From assembly GCA_030704615.1 (NCBI GenBank), contig CM060731.1:6944001-7008000 (forward strand): a stretch of DNA of 64,000 bases, in the 5' to 3' direction. Position numbers and translations under genes: made by a program. Positions 35,806 through 47,900 of this stretch are shown in pieces. Below the pieces are notes generated by a model. It saw only the letters and a program-made list of their open reading frames with translations. It made no database searches and had not been told where the DNA came from. This DNA comes from Takakia lepidozioides (lineage: Eukaryota; Streptophyta; Takakiopsida; Takakiales; Takakiaceae). Each line of letters opens with the position of its first letter. Position 1 is the stretch's first letter.

Positions 35806-36330
35806 GCAAATGCCGAGGATAAGCTGTGGATTGAATACTTTTCTAACCCAGTCAATGGTGGGACAATCGAGGCAAGAAGGTGAACGCCTGTTGGATTATA
35901 GAGAGTAGCAGATGCAATTGAGCATAGGAACTAGTGTGATAAGTAGGGTTGGGGTGTTTGCTGGAACAATTCTAGGTTGTCATCGCTAGCAGCAAGGCGA
36001 GGATGTATGCATGATTTGTGTAGAGGCATGGATAGCTGAAGGAGCAGGGATAGAGTGTGGGTCCAGATTCATCCAAGAGGGCTGAATTTCATGCTCTAGA
36101 TTACCAATGATTCCCTGTGGAAAGATAGCTACAAGAAACCTGCATGGACATATGGTCAACTGGAAACCGCAGCAGCAACGACACAATTGATCAAATCAGG
36201 CACTATTAATCAAGGCACCTTCTTCAACACATTTCACCCTGTTTTTCCCTCTTATCAGAATCGGCCCTCAATTTTCATGTTGAATTTTGCAAGTTAGCTG
36301 GTTGAGTGAACCTTTGATAGTTTGGACTGA

Positions 36331-36869
36331 CTTTGACATGAAACTGCCAATGTGACAACATGAAAGTATCCAGAAACAGGTAACAAAGACTAGGAGAAGC
36401 TGTGGAACAATGGTGGGACGATCAAGGTTTTGGGCTGATGAGCACGACCCCTGCAAGGATATCTCTCCATCTCGTGAAGAATCTTCGGGTGTGTGGTGAC
36501 TGCCACACTGCCACCAAGTTCGTTTCGAAGTTGTTGGCCAAATGCAATTGTAAGGAGTATTGCACTTGATAGTTGTAAGTAGAGTCCGTCATTCTCGTAG
36601 TACCAGAACTGTAGTAGTACTTAAAAACTTCTGCCCTTGTGTCGGTTTGCTGAATTTTTGCTCCACATTAGACTTTGAGGCATCCGTGGGGATGCTTGTC
36701 CAACTTGGAATTTTGTAATATGATTTATAGGGCTTGTACTCCCCACAAGCCCCTTTGGCCTTCCATTATATTATAATGAAGAATTTAAATCAATTAATAA
36801 TCTAAATTTTATGATTTTGTAATTTATTTATTAAAATTAAAAACATTATTAAAAAATGTTTCAAAAATG
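36331..36869. other. No gene; AT-rich toward 36.8 kb
   Basis: No coding signal is seen. Bases 36,760-36,860 are strongly AT-rich (ATTATAATGAAG, TTAAAATTAAAAACATTATTAAA) and lead into the subterminal repeats of the CACTA terminus. Confidence 0.5.
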
Positions 36870-37271
36870 ATGTGTCAAATCCGCAGTGGCGCACGTGTCC
36901 ATCTAGCGCCTCTCCATGTAGGCATTGCAGACATATAGTCATATGATCCCCTCACGAATGCGTGACATGTCGCTTGCGCAGTGGTGCACGTGTTCGACTG
37001 AAGCCTCTCCATGTAGGCAACGCTCAGTAAACAATGTAGTCATATAGTTAGTCATATGTAAGTCATAGAGTTGTGACTACATCACTCTCCTCTGCATGAC
37101 TCCAGGTGCCACGCACGCAGTCACGGCTATGACTTGCAAAACGCAGTTCTAAACACTAGTCGCTATCACGCCGTTTTTTTCACTTCAAAGTCATGTAGTC
37201 ATGAACGCATATAGGACTGAAAAAATAGTCATATTTGCAGTCATAAAAACGCTCATCTGTTGTAGTGAAAA
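36870..37271. repeat. Right terminus and subterminal repeats of the CACTA element
   Basis: Two diverged copies of a segment beginning GCAGTGGYGCACGTGT and running through CTCTCCATGTAGGCA are followed by many TAGTCATA / ATGACTA units on both strands. The last bases, CTGTTGTAGTG (37261-37271), are the inverse of CACTACAACAG. The open frame of the neighbouring MULE stops just inside that point, which supports this as the true element end. Confidence 0.75.
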
Positions 37272-39980
37272 GCCCTGGTTAGCACACGGCCTGTGAGTTC
37301 CCATATAAGCCAATCCACTCTACGTCCAGTCATTTTTCCTTTCCCCATCCTCAGTCTTCAAGTTTCCATGGTATGCCTCAATGCTAGCGTTTGTGTCTTG
37401 ACTGGCATGCGGAACATGGCGAGCGGCTGTACACCACATTGCTATTTTAGGGCGCCATTCCTTATCGATGTAGTCCAAAAATTCATGCCCATTCGAATAT
37501 TTCTTTCTCATGCCTCGGAGCATTTTTGCTACCCACGCAAGACCTTCTTTGGGATCGCATGGTCCACCTCTACAGTACATGAGGTCTCCCATATCCTTCA
37601 GCAAGTTTGCGGCAGTGATAGGATCTTTGGTTTTTGCGCATGATTGCTTCACCCAAGTCTGCTGGACATGCCAAAGGCACAGGAAAATGAGCACTCCTCG
37701 AAAAACAGCCCTGTAAAGTACACATGCCCACATGAGAGACTTCAAAGAGGACTTCGCCGGTGGACTTGGGCACTAACCCAGTAGACTCTCTGGTGGACTG
37801 GTCTGCCCGTGTGTTCCAGTGGACTTGCCGAACTTCAGCCAGCAGACCCGCCCTCTCTGACCTACCATGAGTCTTACACGACACCGCCAGCAGACCTGAC
37901 CACGCTGACTTCGCAGCGGACTTGCGTAAGTGAGTCTTGCGACGGACTTGGCTAGAGGGCATTTCGAGCGGCCTGGGTTGCCAGCAGACTTCCGAACAGT
38001 CCCCTCCGGCGAACTCGCCTGCCAGCGGACTTGCTGGACCGGACTGACATCGGAGCAGACTGGCGCAAGTGATTCTTGTAGCGGACTGCTTGCGAACAGA
38101 CTGCTCCGGCGGACTGGCCTGCGGACTTGCCCTTAGGAGGCCGGTAGCAGACTTACCCAGACTTCAGTGGCAGCAGACTTACCCATACTTTGCTGGTAGC
38201 AGACCCGACCAAACTGACCTTGCAGCAGACTTGCGCAAGTGAGTCTTCCAGTGGACTTCGCCAGAGGACATTATCAGCGGACTGATTTGCTAGCAGACTT
38301 GCAGAAAAGAATGGGCCGGACTTGCACAAAGGACTGCGTTATATGGCAGGGGACTTGCCAAAGAGACTGACAATGGACGCACGCAACGGACTTGCACGCG
38401 ATTGCACAGGAGGGTATATGAAACTTACGTAATAGCGTTTATTTCGGCGTCGGCATCGTCCACAATGAAGGCATTGGGTCACCAGTCCGGCATTTCTGCG
38501 AGGAGTGAGTCCCGCAAGGCTGCCATCCACAACACCAGGTTTGTTGTCCGCTCACACGCAGATATGATGTATGCAACTGGTATACCATTAAGCCACTCGT
38601 CGAAGACCATCAACGTGTACAATGGGAACTGTTCAGATGCACAATGTCAGATGCTGCCAGTGTGCGCACATCCACTAGTTGTGCAAGCGGATAAATTGTG
38701 AAAGGGATGAAGAGTACCTTGTGGTGATTTGTCCCGAAGGTTGTATCGCATGCAACGATACGGGCATGGCCTAATTGAAGCATTTGCTTCTTCTGTCACT
38801 CAGTCTGTATGTCGATTGTGAATGTTAAGTCGCCATCGTAGTGTTTGAATGCTGGCGCCAATTTCTCTTCTTGATAGAAGAAGACCGCTTTCGGGTTCTG
38901 GTCTTTCCACATGCGGACACTCTCCGCATCGTTGGCATGTTTTTTGAACGTTTGCCACGCCCGTTTCTCGGCCAAGTTGCGCACATCCTGCTCCAACAAA
39001 AAATCGTCCCGTGTCCATGCATCCCCCAACCCGGTGTTGTTCATGACGTGCTCTTTATGTTCCATCATGATTTGGGCGACTGACAGGCCTTGGCACAGAC
39101 ACTCTATGACCCATGCTTTCAATTCCTTGCTAATGTGTGGTGCATAGGCGTGGCGAGTGTTCCTGAACTCAGCGGACTTCCCATGACAGGCATTCCCTTT
39201 CGCGTCTGTATGCTCCATGTTGTTGTAGTACGTGAGGACACAAATGTCGGAGGCGAGATAACATTGCTGGACCTTGAAACAACATTGGCAACCACGCTTG
39301 TAAGACCTCCATATTTCGACTTCTTTCTCCTTGGGCCTTTATGAAGGTGAGATGTTCCAGAACCCACAAGAGGTCTTCCACGTTTCAGGATGGGATCCTC
39401 CACTATCGCATTGTTGGTGCGCTTGTCATCTGGACCGTAGCAACATTGATACCTGGACATAAAAATCACAATCGATATCCATTGACTTCTGGAAGCATGA
39501 AATCACAGTACGTGGGTACGAAAAATGGCAATAGACATGCAATCAGACTACAAAAGACGATGAGGATGGTGCACACATGATATTGTTCAGAAAACTGTTG
39601 GCTATCGGCTCTTTTAGCATGCCGGGTTGCACTTTAGTATGGACATTCACCCAAAACTGAGTGGGGTAGTCCACCAAACTCTCCTCTCCAAGGAGAAAGT
39701 CATCAACTCTATCCCACGGTATGCAGGTCTTCTGAACATTCACTTGCGCATCCATATAACCATATTGTGTGTCTATCTTCCAATGGAGGTCCTTCATGTT
39801 GAAGGGTCCTGGTTTGGGTGTTTGCAAACTTTGTCGAAGAGGCCGTATAATCCAGCTTCCCATTTTCAGTATATCGTCGCCTTCTGCTTCCACGTCCATG
39901 CCATGTACAGTACAGAGGACACGCTTCAGAACCTGCAAGAAACATGCCGCAGTACACTGGACACGATGGACAACGTGCAA
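37272..39980 (-). pseudogene. Mutator-like transposase, third family, cut by the CACTA
   Basis: Likely exons on the minus strand: 39577 to about 39980, 38718-39452, 38429-38628 and 37272-37710. The N-terminal part reads PLRQSLQTPKPGPFNMKDLHWKIDTQ (in two lines of the family pattern), then DYPTQFWVNVH and NSFLN. The core has VACDTTFGTNHH and FPLYTLMVFDEWLNGIPVAYI (first Asp), FIVDDADAEINAI (second Asp), LCLWHVQQTW (C-x2-H) and DTNASIEAYHGNLK (Glu). Frameshifts lie near 39,230 and 37,350. The frame then reads GRRVDWLIWELTGRVLTRAF and ends exactly at the CACTA terminus, so the C-terminus, with any SWIM finger, was displaced. This family is unlike the two MULEs at 5-15 kb. Confidence 0.85.
37745..38400. 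repeat. Degenerate GCGGACTTGC / GCAGACTTGC repeats in a MULE intron
   Basis: The intron 37711-38428 is almost filled by loose copies of a 10-15 bp unit such as CAGCGGACTTGC, AGCAGACTTACC and GGTGGACTTGGGC, with longer phrases such as CTTGCGYAAGTGAGTCTT occurring more than once. Some copies are on the opposite strand. The same unit (GCGGACTGGC) recurs just outside the 5' end of this gene at 40.1-40.25 kb. Confidence 0.75.
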
Positions 39981-40330
39981 GGAGCATCAGTGCGCACGTT
40001 CGCGGCTGCTAGCAAGTGGCAGGCGGCAGGGATAAGGTTTGAATTCATGCCCTAAAAATGGAGGGCTCAGATGGCATTTACGAATGGACGGTCCAGATGC
40101 GGCATCATCAGTGGACTGGAGGAAAGCGGACTCATGGGCAGCAGACTGGCGGGCCGACTGGCAGGGTGGACGTGAGGGGACTGGCACAGCGGCCTGGCGT
40201 GCACAGCGGACTGGCCGGCAGACTGGCGGTCTGGCGGACTGGGGCGCGGCTGGGCGACCGCGCACAACGGCGGGGGGGGGGGGTGTGGGGGAGCCGGGCG
40301 TCCGTGCGCGGGGCTGCGCCATAACGTCCC
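39981..40330. repeat. GC-rich flank with GCGGACTGGC repeats
   Basis: Copies of GCRGACTGGC (GCAGACTGGCGG, AGCGGACTGGCC, CTGGCGGACTGGGGCG) occur from about 40,080 to 40,245, followed by a G-run at 40,270-40,283. This is probably the terminal part of the third MULE. Frames on both strands are by-products of the repeat. Confidence 0.6.
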
Positions 40331-41356
40331 AATTATTGTAAAATGAGAGGTTTTTTTTCTCTCTCATGGCGTCTCACATTGGTGGCGCCCTACTACATGT
40401 TGCAGCTTTCAAGGAACGCACTTCCATCTGCATAACGCAGGTTCTCTTGCGTTAGAAATCTACGTCGAGCGGATGCCCCGCCGGGCGTTTAGGAACGGCC
40501 TGACACCGCTGCGCGCCAAGGTCCTACGTTATGGGAACTGCGTTGAGGCTCTGCATCCGTCATATGTGGCCTGGCTATGAATAGGTTGCAATTGGAAGAT
40601 TGGAGAATGCCTACACATTCTTGGATGACCTAGATAGACAACGGGTATCCTTTGTGCATTTGTCAAGTAGAGTTACTATCATCCTGTTTACATATTCCGT
40701 CCATATTCCAGCTTGAGCTAATTCGAAACTTAATGGAGAGTATCCAGTATCCACGCTAAATAAAGAATCAAAACCCTTTCCCTAGTCTTGCTTTAGGAAG
40801 GCAAGGCCGATAAATATTTGTACTTATGAATGGATTGAGAAATGAGAAAATAAACATGTAAAACAACTGCTATCTATGGTCGGCTCAGCACGAGCGTGCG
40901 AATGAAAACTGAAAAGTTCATCCAATATCTTCCTCCAATATCTGTTGAATGGCTCCGTGAAAACTTCTCCAGCCTCAAGACTCCTGAACCCTTTGCCTAG
41001 TCCTGCCTTATAAAAGCTGCCCTGTAAGAGAATGTCTTATTGGCCGTCCGGTGAGGACGGCCAAATTGAGTAAAGTAATAAAGATGACCTTTTAGAAAAC
41101 CGATGTCCGCGCGTGATTGGTAGGTAAACACATTTTCACAGTGTTAGTTGGAAGTAGGTGGGAGGGTGGAGTGGATAAGGGAGTTGGAATTTTTGTGGCA
41201 ATGGATTTTGCTTGCTGATTTTGATTTTGTCGAATTTGAAGAGGATTAAGAAACACAATCATTTACCCCACTCCCATCTTTCTAGTGGCTCACTATGCCA
41301 TGGCCTACACTTTTGTGCAGGCCCATGGTGGTATAGAAGGTGGCTAGCGCAATCCA
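40331..41356. other. No gene seen
   Basis: Single-copy-looking noncoding sequence. The first part may still belong to the end of the third MULE. No frame of note and no clear repeat boundaries. Confidence 0.5.
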
Positions 41357-41360
41357 TTAA

Positions 41361-42001
41361 CCCTTAAACGCCCAGTGCCATAGTTTGACTTTTTCAGAAA
41401 ACATGACCCCTTAAGTGAAAAAAAGGTGTAACTTTCAGAAAATTAACTTTTTAAAGAACTTGACCGCACATTAGGTGCATACCTTCCTCCTGCATCCACC
41501 TGCCGAATTTGAGGCCAATCAGCCCCAGATCCACAAAATGCCACCGTTGAATGTGGGCCCATTATTGGGGCCCTTTTGAGAAACATATCCATTTTTGGTA
41601 ATTTTTTAAGGATTTGAGTGACGGGATCAAATGGGATTGAGGCGAAATTAGCAGGGTTTCATCCTCTTGAGATCCCTCATCCAACAAGCCAAAAAGTATC
41701 CAATTTGGCAAATGCATGTGATGTTGCCACTTGGTCAAACCTGGGAAAATCCCATGTTTCTCTCCCTCTCTCACACACGTGTGAAGAATGAAACAACGAG
41801 AATTACCTTTATCAAATCGTGACCCCCCCTCTTGCGTCTTTGCAACTTGGCAGATCCGAGGCAATCGGGCAATGAATCTTGGTGTGCCAGGTGCCCAAGA
41901 ACACTATTATTTTTTTTCACACAATTCCATGGAGAATGCAAAAAGTTATTCAGATTTTTTTAAAGCCAAAAGCTGGAAACGGGCTACTGGGCGTTTAAGG
42001 G
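41361..42001. mobile_element. piggyBac-like MITE (641 bp) with TTAA duplications
   Basis: The element begins CCCTTAAACGCCCAGT and ends ACTGGGCGTTTAAGGG, perfect 16-bp terminal inverted repeats. It is bounded on both sides by TTAA (41357-41360 and 42002-42005), the hallmark target of piggyBac transposases, whose termini usually start CCC. The interior has no transposase frame, only a 100-codon minus-strand frame of no clear meaning. It is therefore non-autonomous. Confidence 0.85.
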
Positions 42002-42005
42002 TTAA

Positions 42006-42725
42006 GCCACAGAATAGGCCGAGCACCTAAAGTAAAATATGATGCCTCCCAAAGAAGTGTAAATTATGGTGTCTCTTGCCTCTCGACCCCGGAGGGCTAC
42101 TGCCTTCCGGTGGGAAGGCAGGTGGTTATTTTTTCAACTTTTCTTAATGCATTTTCGGATGGTTATTTTTTCAACTTTTCTTAATGCATTTTCGGACTTT
42201 GCCCGCCCCACTTCTCAAAGAGAGATGACAGCCAGCATAGTAAAGGCAAGGACTACGCTTACCAAAAATTAAATGGTTAATTTTGTTGAAAAGAAATGAA
42301 CCCAACTTATACACATGAGGTGAAACAGTTTTAACAGTTTCCGATGTGCCAAATACACACCCATCTATCATTGATGGGAATTTTTGTTGTGGATATGAAT
42401 TACACACACAAGTGCAGATCGGTTTCTTGTTGCTGCCAGTGTCATACGATTCATGAAGGAATCCTATGTTATGTTTACTTCATTTCGAAGGGAAGCATCA
42501 CAGCCATTAAAAGTACACAATAAAAATTTCTAACGGTTGTATCCATCAGTGTATATTGAAAAGACCAGTCCTAGACATGGTAATAATTCCACGCCAAATT
42601 GTGCATGAGTTATGTTTTAATTATATGGCTATCAATAAGAGTGAGCTCACGTACCAAGCTCTCACTCAAAACAAGGCTTAGGAGGATGTTCACAGCTTGG
42701 TCCTTCCCATGCCATGTCCAACAGT
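42006..42725. other. No gene; includes a short tandem repeat and the PDAT 3' flank
   Basis: A 36-bp direct repeat (GGTTATTTTTTCAACTTTTC...) occurs twice at about 42,122-42,195. The part near 42,600-42,725 is likely PDAT 3' untranslated sequence. Confidence 0.45.
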
Positions 42726-44957
42726 TCATAACTTCAACTTGATTTGTTCTGCCCACTTTGGCAGATCTGAGTAGATCCGGTCTCCACCAATCTCTTCACC
42801 TGTCCATCCTGCTGCAATTTTCAAGATGTCCTCTATCAATGCAAAATTTCCCATAATGTCGACGTGACTCCCACTCTCTGTACCCCGGCCCTCAAACAGT
42901 ACGTTTGAAGGGGGAGCGTGATTATACTCCCTGACATAACTTGCACTGTTGGAAGGATTGAACCGGGTCTTTCCACGCCAAGCTTTAGCACACATAAATC
43001 CTGCGCTCAATGCTGGGACAGTTTCATCTCCGTCCACAAACTGGACTCCCCCACTCAGACACCCCTCTGAATCGCCCTCAGCTGATGTATCAATTCGGAA
43101 GGGGATGAAGCCACCGTCTCTCCAGGGAGATACTTTGTAGATGTAAGATCTCTCCGTTGGGAGTCCTACGCCATACATGCAGTGAACTTCCATTTCTGGT
43201 GCATTTGGTAATCTGCCTTGTCACATCAGTGAACAACCCCCACATTCCTGAATGAGTCAAGCCGAAGTTTCTAAGACAAAAAGAAAGGGTGAAGGTTACT
43301 CATCAGACCGTGCTTGTTATAGCCGTGCGACAAACCCAGATTCAGCTAACCTGACCGTTCTTTTCACTCTCTTTTGCTCTTTGGCAAGCAAATCCAATGA
43401 AATGGGGTACACAGAGGTTTCACGTGCTTTGATTGCTCACAAAAGATTACTGCAGAGTGACCACAAGATGTCCAAGCATTGCTGCAGGGACCCAAGTTCA
43501 CACAAACTTGAGTGTTGGCAACATGAAAGACGGGCTTGGCTACAGTTAAGCTGGAAGGACAATGACATAGAGGTGTCCAAACCCCAGCAAGAAATTGAGA
43601 AAGAGAGAATGTACTCATAAAACTTGCTTTGCTGTTGTAGCCAGTTTGGACGGAAACAGAGGGAATAGACACTACCTTCGTGAGGGACTCACTCCAGTAG
43701 TGGGACTTGATATAAACAATTAGTTCGGGCTTTCCAGATCCTCTCCATACAAGCATCACCCCTGCTGGGTGTGAGCAGCCCAAAAGTTAGACCCCAACAA
43801 GGCCAAGGCTTTAGGCTCAGCCTCAAGATTTTTGAAAGTTGGTGAACAGAGGTCCAGGAACCGTGTTCTTGATGATGAAGAGGGTCACTCTCTGGTGAGA
43901 ATACCCTGGATAATGTATTATACAATGGATATTGTCTCCAAGTTGCCCGCACATCGGGGCAATTACTGAGAAAGAGAGACGGAAAAGAAGAAAGAAGTTA
44001 TTACGATGTCCACAGAGGCCCAGCGAGGCCTCTGTGATACAGTACGACAACAAAAGAGGAAAAGAAAAGGGTATCAAAAGAGAAGAGTGATGGAGAGGGG
44101 AAAGGGGAACTGAATCAACTTGAACTCACGTGGTCTCAAATGGGTTGGACCAGTGTCGATGATGCTGGTACTTGGGATCGCTTAAATCATCAGCAATACC
44201 AAAACCCCAGTTTTCCTCGGCTCGCGCCATGAGTTTGGGGGCAACTTGGCGTAAGAGATTGATCAAATCATCGGCGCCATATACCCCCTGATTGGCCACC
44301 TGTTGCACATCGCTCCAGCCCATGTCTTGGTACTCCGTCCAAACATCCCCGCATGATGAGTTGGGGCACAGTGGCAAGTTGTCCACAGGCACCTGCAAAA
44401 AACAGCAATATTCCAGAGTTGCTAGAGACTCAATCATTCATATTCTTGGTTGTGAATACCAGATGGTTGGCTCCTGCTTGCATTCCAGGGGACCTCACCA
44501 TTGTTATGATATACTAGACTGGGACGACGACTTAAGGAACAAACTGGACACAATGGAGGATGGATCTTTTTAAATAGCCAAGACAAACTGAATAAGGGAG
44601 ATGTCTTGGATCTCAGAAGCCAAACTGGACACCAATACTAATAGAATGTACTCATAAGATGTTGTTTGCCGTAGCCTTGTTGCCATCGACCGCGTGCCCA
44701 CTTTGAGCGGAACACAAACTACCTTCGTCAGGGGCTGACGCTGGTAGTATGACTTACCTTGGAACAGACAATTGATCCGAGTTTTCCAGATATCCTCTAG
44801 AAATCCCTTTACACGAGCATCAATCTGCTGTGTGTGATTTGCCCAATAACTAGGCCCCAAAAGGGCTTGGGCTTCTGGCTCAGCCTCCAGATTTTCGAAG
44901 TTGGTAAACAGAGGTACAGGCACAAATCCCTTGATGGATTTGAAGAGGGCACCACCA

Positions 44958-44999
<42 letters not shown>

Positions 45000-47900
45000 G
45001 TCCTTTGCCTGTTCGCTGTAAATGCTGGCGATGAAACACCCTTAAGGGCATGGCTCCCGTAGAAAACTTGGCCTCATGGAGCAGATTTTGGGGTTCCAGT
45101 GCAACAGGGTACCAAAGAGAGAGAAGTGAATGTACTCATAAGACGTTGTTTGCCGTAGAGAGAGAGAAGAGAGAGAGAGAGAGAGCCCTCGAAAGGCGTA
45201 GCCAAAATCTGGGCATAAGAGGTACCTGTGTTGCTTCTCTTTTCTCAACAATGGCTGAATAAGGGATCTGTGCAGCCTCCTTCCCGAATGTAAACATCCT
45301 TCCGTAGTGTGCAATGGGTTTCCCATGCGGTCCTATCTCTTTCCCTGTTGAGTTGTTCTCTTTAGCTTGTCTAGCAGCAACAATATCCTCAGATGCGGCC
45401 TTTTTCTGGGAGCAATCGTAACCTTCTTCCGGTGACCACTCAGCATCTCCCCAGATAGTGTTACCCCCTCTGGGTACCATAGACATACAAGCATCCCATG
45501 TGCGCGTCAGGCGCATAATGCGTTGTATTGTTTGAAGGCCAAACAGGTCCAAATCCAGGACTCCGGGTGCAATTGCCCTGCAACATCAATTTAGCTTTAA
45601 TGTGATGGTGATTAAAAGAAATGGTAGGTGAAGGCACTTTCTCTTGTCTCTCTCCCTCTGCAGCATTGACAACCCCAAGTGACCACTTGCTCACAGTCAA
45701 CTACAATGTATCGAAGCATAATGACATACCACAAAGAGGTGAAACTACTATGAGGGTTGGGGCACCTCCATAGATCACCTTCCATGAGAGCCCACATCCA
45801 GTCACTTTGCCATGAAAGAGAGAGAGAGAGTCCCCAAGGGGCAAAATGAACATGGAACACCACTTCATAAAACCCTTGGTGGCTTGATAGGTAACCCCAT
45901 AGGTCGTGGCTAGCTCTAAAACCACCAGCACACGACTATCAGACCGCTCATTCCATCAGAGTTTCACCATCTAATTACAATTTGGCTAGCTATTTGTAGC
46001 TGAAGACTCCCATCTCACAGAGCTCAACCAAAATAGTGAAGTTCGCTTCCTCTATTTCCCTCACCTAGCAACAGCAATGTCCTTGGCTTCTGCAGAAAAG
46101 AGCCCTGCAAATGCTTTGGGAACACCAAGAAAGGGGCCCGCGATATTAACTGTCGCACGTAGGTGCCGTGCACACCAGTCAGATCCACCACCACCTCCCA
46201 TTGGTGGAGGAGCTTCCACCCACTTCATAAAGTGCAGAAAGTAAAGAGAGCCCATAGAGTGAGGGATGGCCACTACTCTGTTGCCATTGTTGGTTTGCAC
46301 CAGCAACTCTATGGTGCTCTTCAATCTGCTGAAGGACTTGTCACGTACCTGTAAGCAGTTCACATGGACGTGAGGCTCATTTTTCCCTCAAAATGCCCAC
46401 TCTCACAGCTGCAATCTTCTTGGGTGCTGAAAGCTGGAAATGGGGAGAAGGGCTTATTTTCAAATCCTGTGACTACTATCTGCTCTACAGTTGTATTCTC
46501 CTCCCTCTAAATTGCATGCAGTCTGTGCCTTTACTCCAACACAACTTTACACAATGTAAATGCAGATTGTCTTAGATTGTGCCACATGCTGCCACAGGTT
46601 ACAGGAGAGATTTCATGCAATATAGGGTAATTTACCATAAGGACCCTGTTTCTGTGCTATTGGGGAATAAGACAAGCTTTAATTCAGCACTCTTGCAAAT
46701 GCCCTAAGAACCCAGACTCTGTGTTACTCCACCCTGATGGCCATTGGACAGATCTGCTGAGAATGGCCATTGGAGCTGTTGACAATTTGATCCTTGACAT
46801 CAGAGTACCATGAAACCAAGGTTGACAATGGTGGAATTGCACACCTCCGTGTTTTGAAATGTAAGACGCCAATCATATGACGCCATGTGCATGTTCTTTT
46901 CTTCGTAGCCAAGTTCCGCTAGATTTTTGATCAGGACTGCCCACACAAAGTAGCCAGGAGCAAAATAGTCCGCTGCCACCAGGCCGGACACAGCCCTAAC
47001 CCTAATGCCCTCTGGATCCAGCCCTGTCACATTGTCCAATGCCATGTGCTCCATCCAGCATAGTGGTCTACCCAAAAGTAAACCCAAAGGGAGATTTAGA
47101 ACTGCACTGAAAGCAAATTCTTTTCCAAGCAAACCTGAGATTGTACATAAAATGTGGAAAACAGGAGAAAAAGACGTGTTCATTGGCTGTTTTCTGTGGA
47201 GGCTGCCTAATAGTTTACACGTGAGCACATAGTCCATTCAGGACATAAGTGCTCCTGGAGAGGGTCATGCAGGTTTTTACCATTAGGTGTTGAACTCAGC
47301 AAGAAACTTGCCACGGCCTACTCATAACGATCAACAATCCACTTTGCTGATTTATTGTTTAACAAGCGTGCATAGACACCAAAATATGACCGGGATGCTG
47401 AATCCAACTTTTGCTATGGTGATACTGCTGTTGTGACTGCACTTCCAGTCACTTTGTAGTAGAGAAACTACCAAGTGAAAGATGAGAGATACACATTAAG
47501 GCATAGCACACAATGGACCCAGCCAGGTATGAAATAAAAGTAATTAGAATTAAACAGCTTTGAGACAACTAGGAGTTTCCATCGTGCTAATACAGATGCT
47601 AGCAAAACACACCACAAAATACTGCGATGAAAATGTGCATAGAAGGAAGGACTACACACTTCAAACTTCACCAGCTGTTTTGAATGATAGAGAATTCGAA
47701 CTGGCCATTGAGGTTTTATCACCATTGGGCATAGCTGTGGGGCTGGAACAGGTCAGTTGTGAAAGCATGACCACTGGAAGTGAATTGAGGATTGCTCAGT
47801 CAAACTTGTACCAAGTCTCTGCAATCAATCTGGGATCTAATTGGCTGTAGAACAGGTTGGAATCTTTGTTCTACCCACCTCTTATACACCTCACCGAATG

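Larger units (their letters stand above)
32395..36330. repeat. PPR-bearing block flanked by imperfect direct repeats
   Basis: The segment from about 32,395 (GGACTAGTGTGATAAGTAGG) to 33,000 recurs at about 35,925-36,330 with the same order of phrases: GATAAGTAGGGTTGG, GGCATGGATAGCTGAAGGAGC, GTGGGTCCAGATTCATCC, and AGCTGCATGGGTAGATGGT or close variants. Partial copies also occur near 32,745 and 33,670. The two long copies bracket the PPR fragments, so the block may have been assembled by segmental duplication. Confidence 0.65.
10227..37271. mobile_element. CACTA (En/Spm-type) element, left end not seen, holding a nested element
   Basis: Internal genes: a TnpA-like ORF1 on the minus strand (10,227-11,059 and 22,472-25,904) and a tnp2-type transposase on the plus strand (26,131-30,132). 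The right terminus reads CACTACAACAG on the minus strand, ending at 37,271, with ATGACTA-type subterminal repeats inside it. The matching left terminus is not in the window, so the start given is only the outermost recognised coding sequence. A separate 11.4-kb element is inserted in ORF1. Segment 32.4-36.3 kb holds PPR-derived sequence. That all of 30-37 kb belongs to the same CACTA is an inference from the lack of another terminus. Confidence 0.65.
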
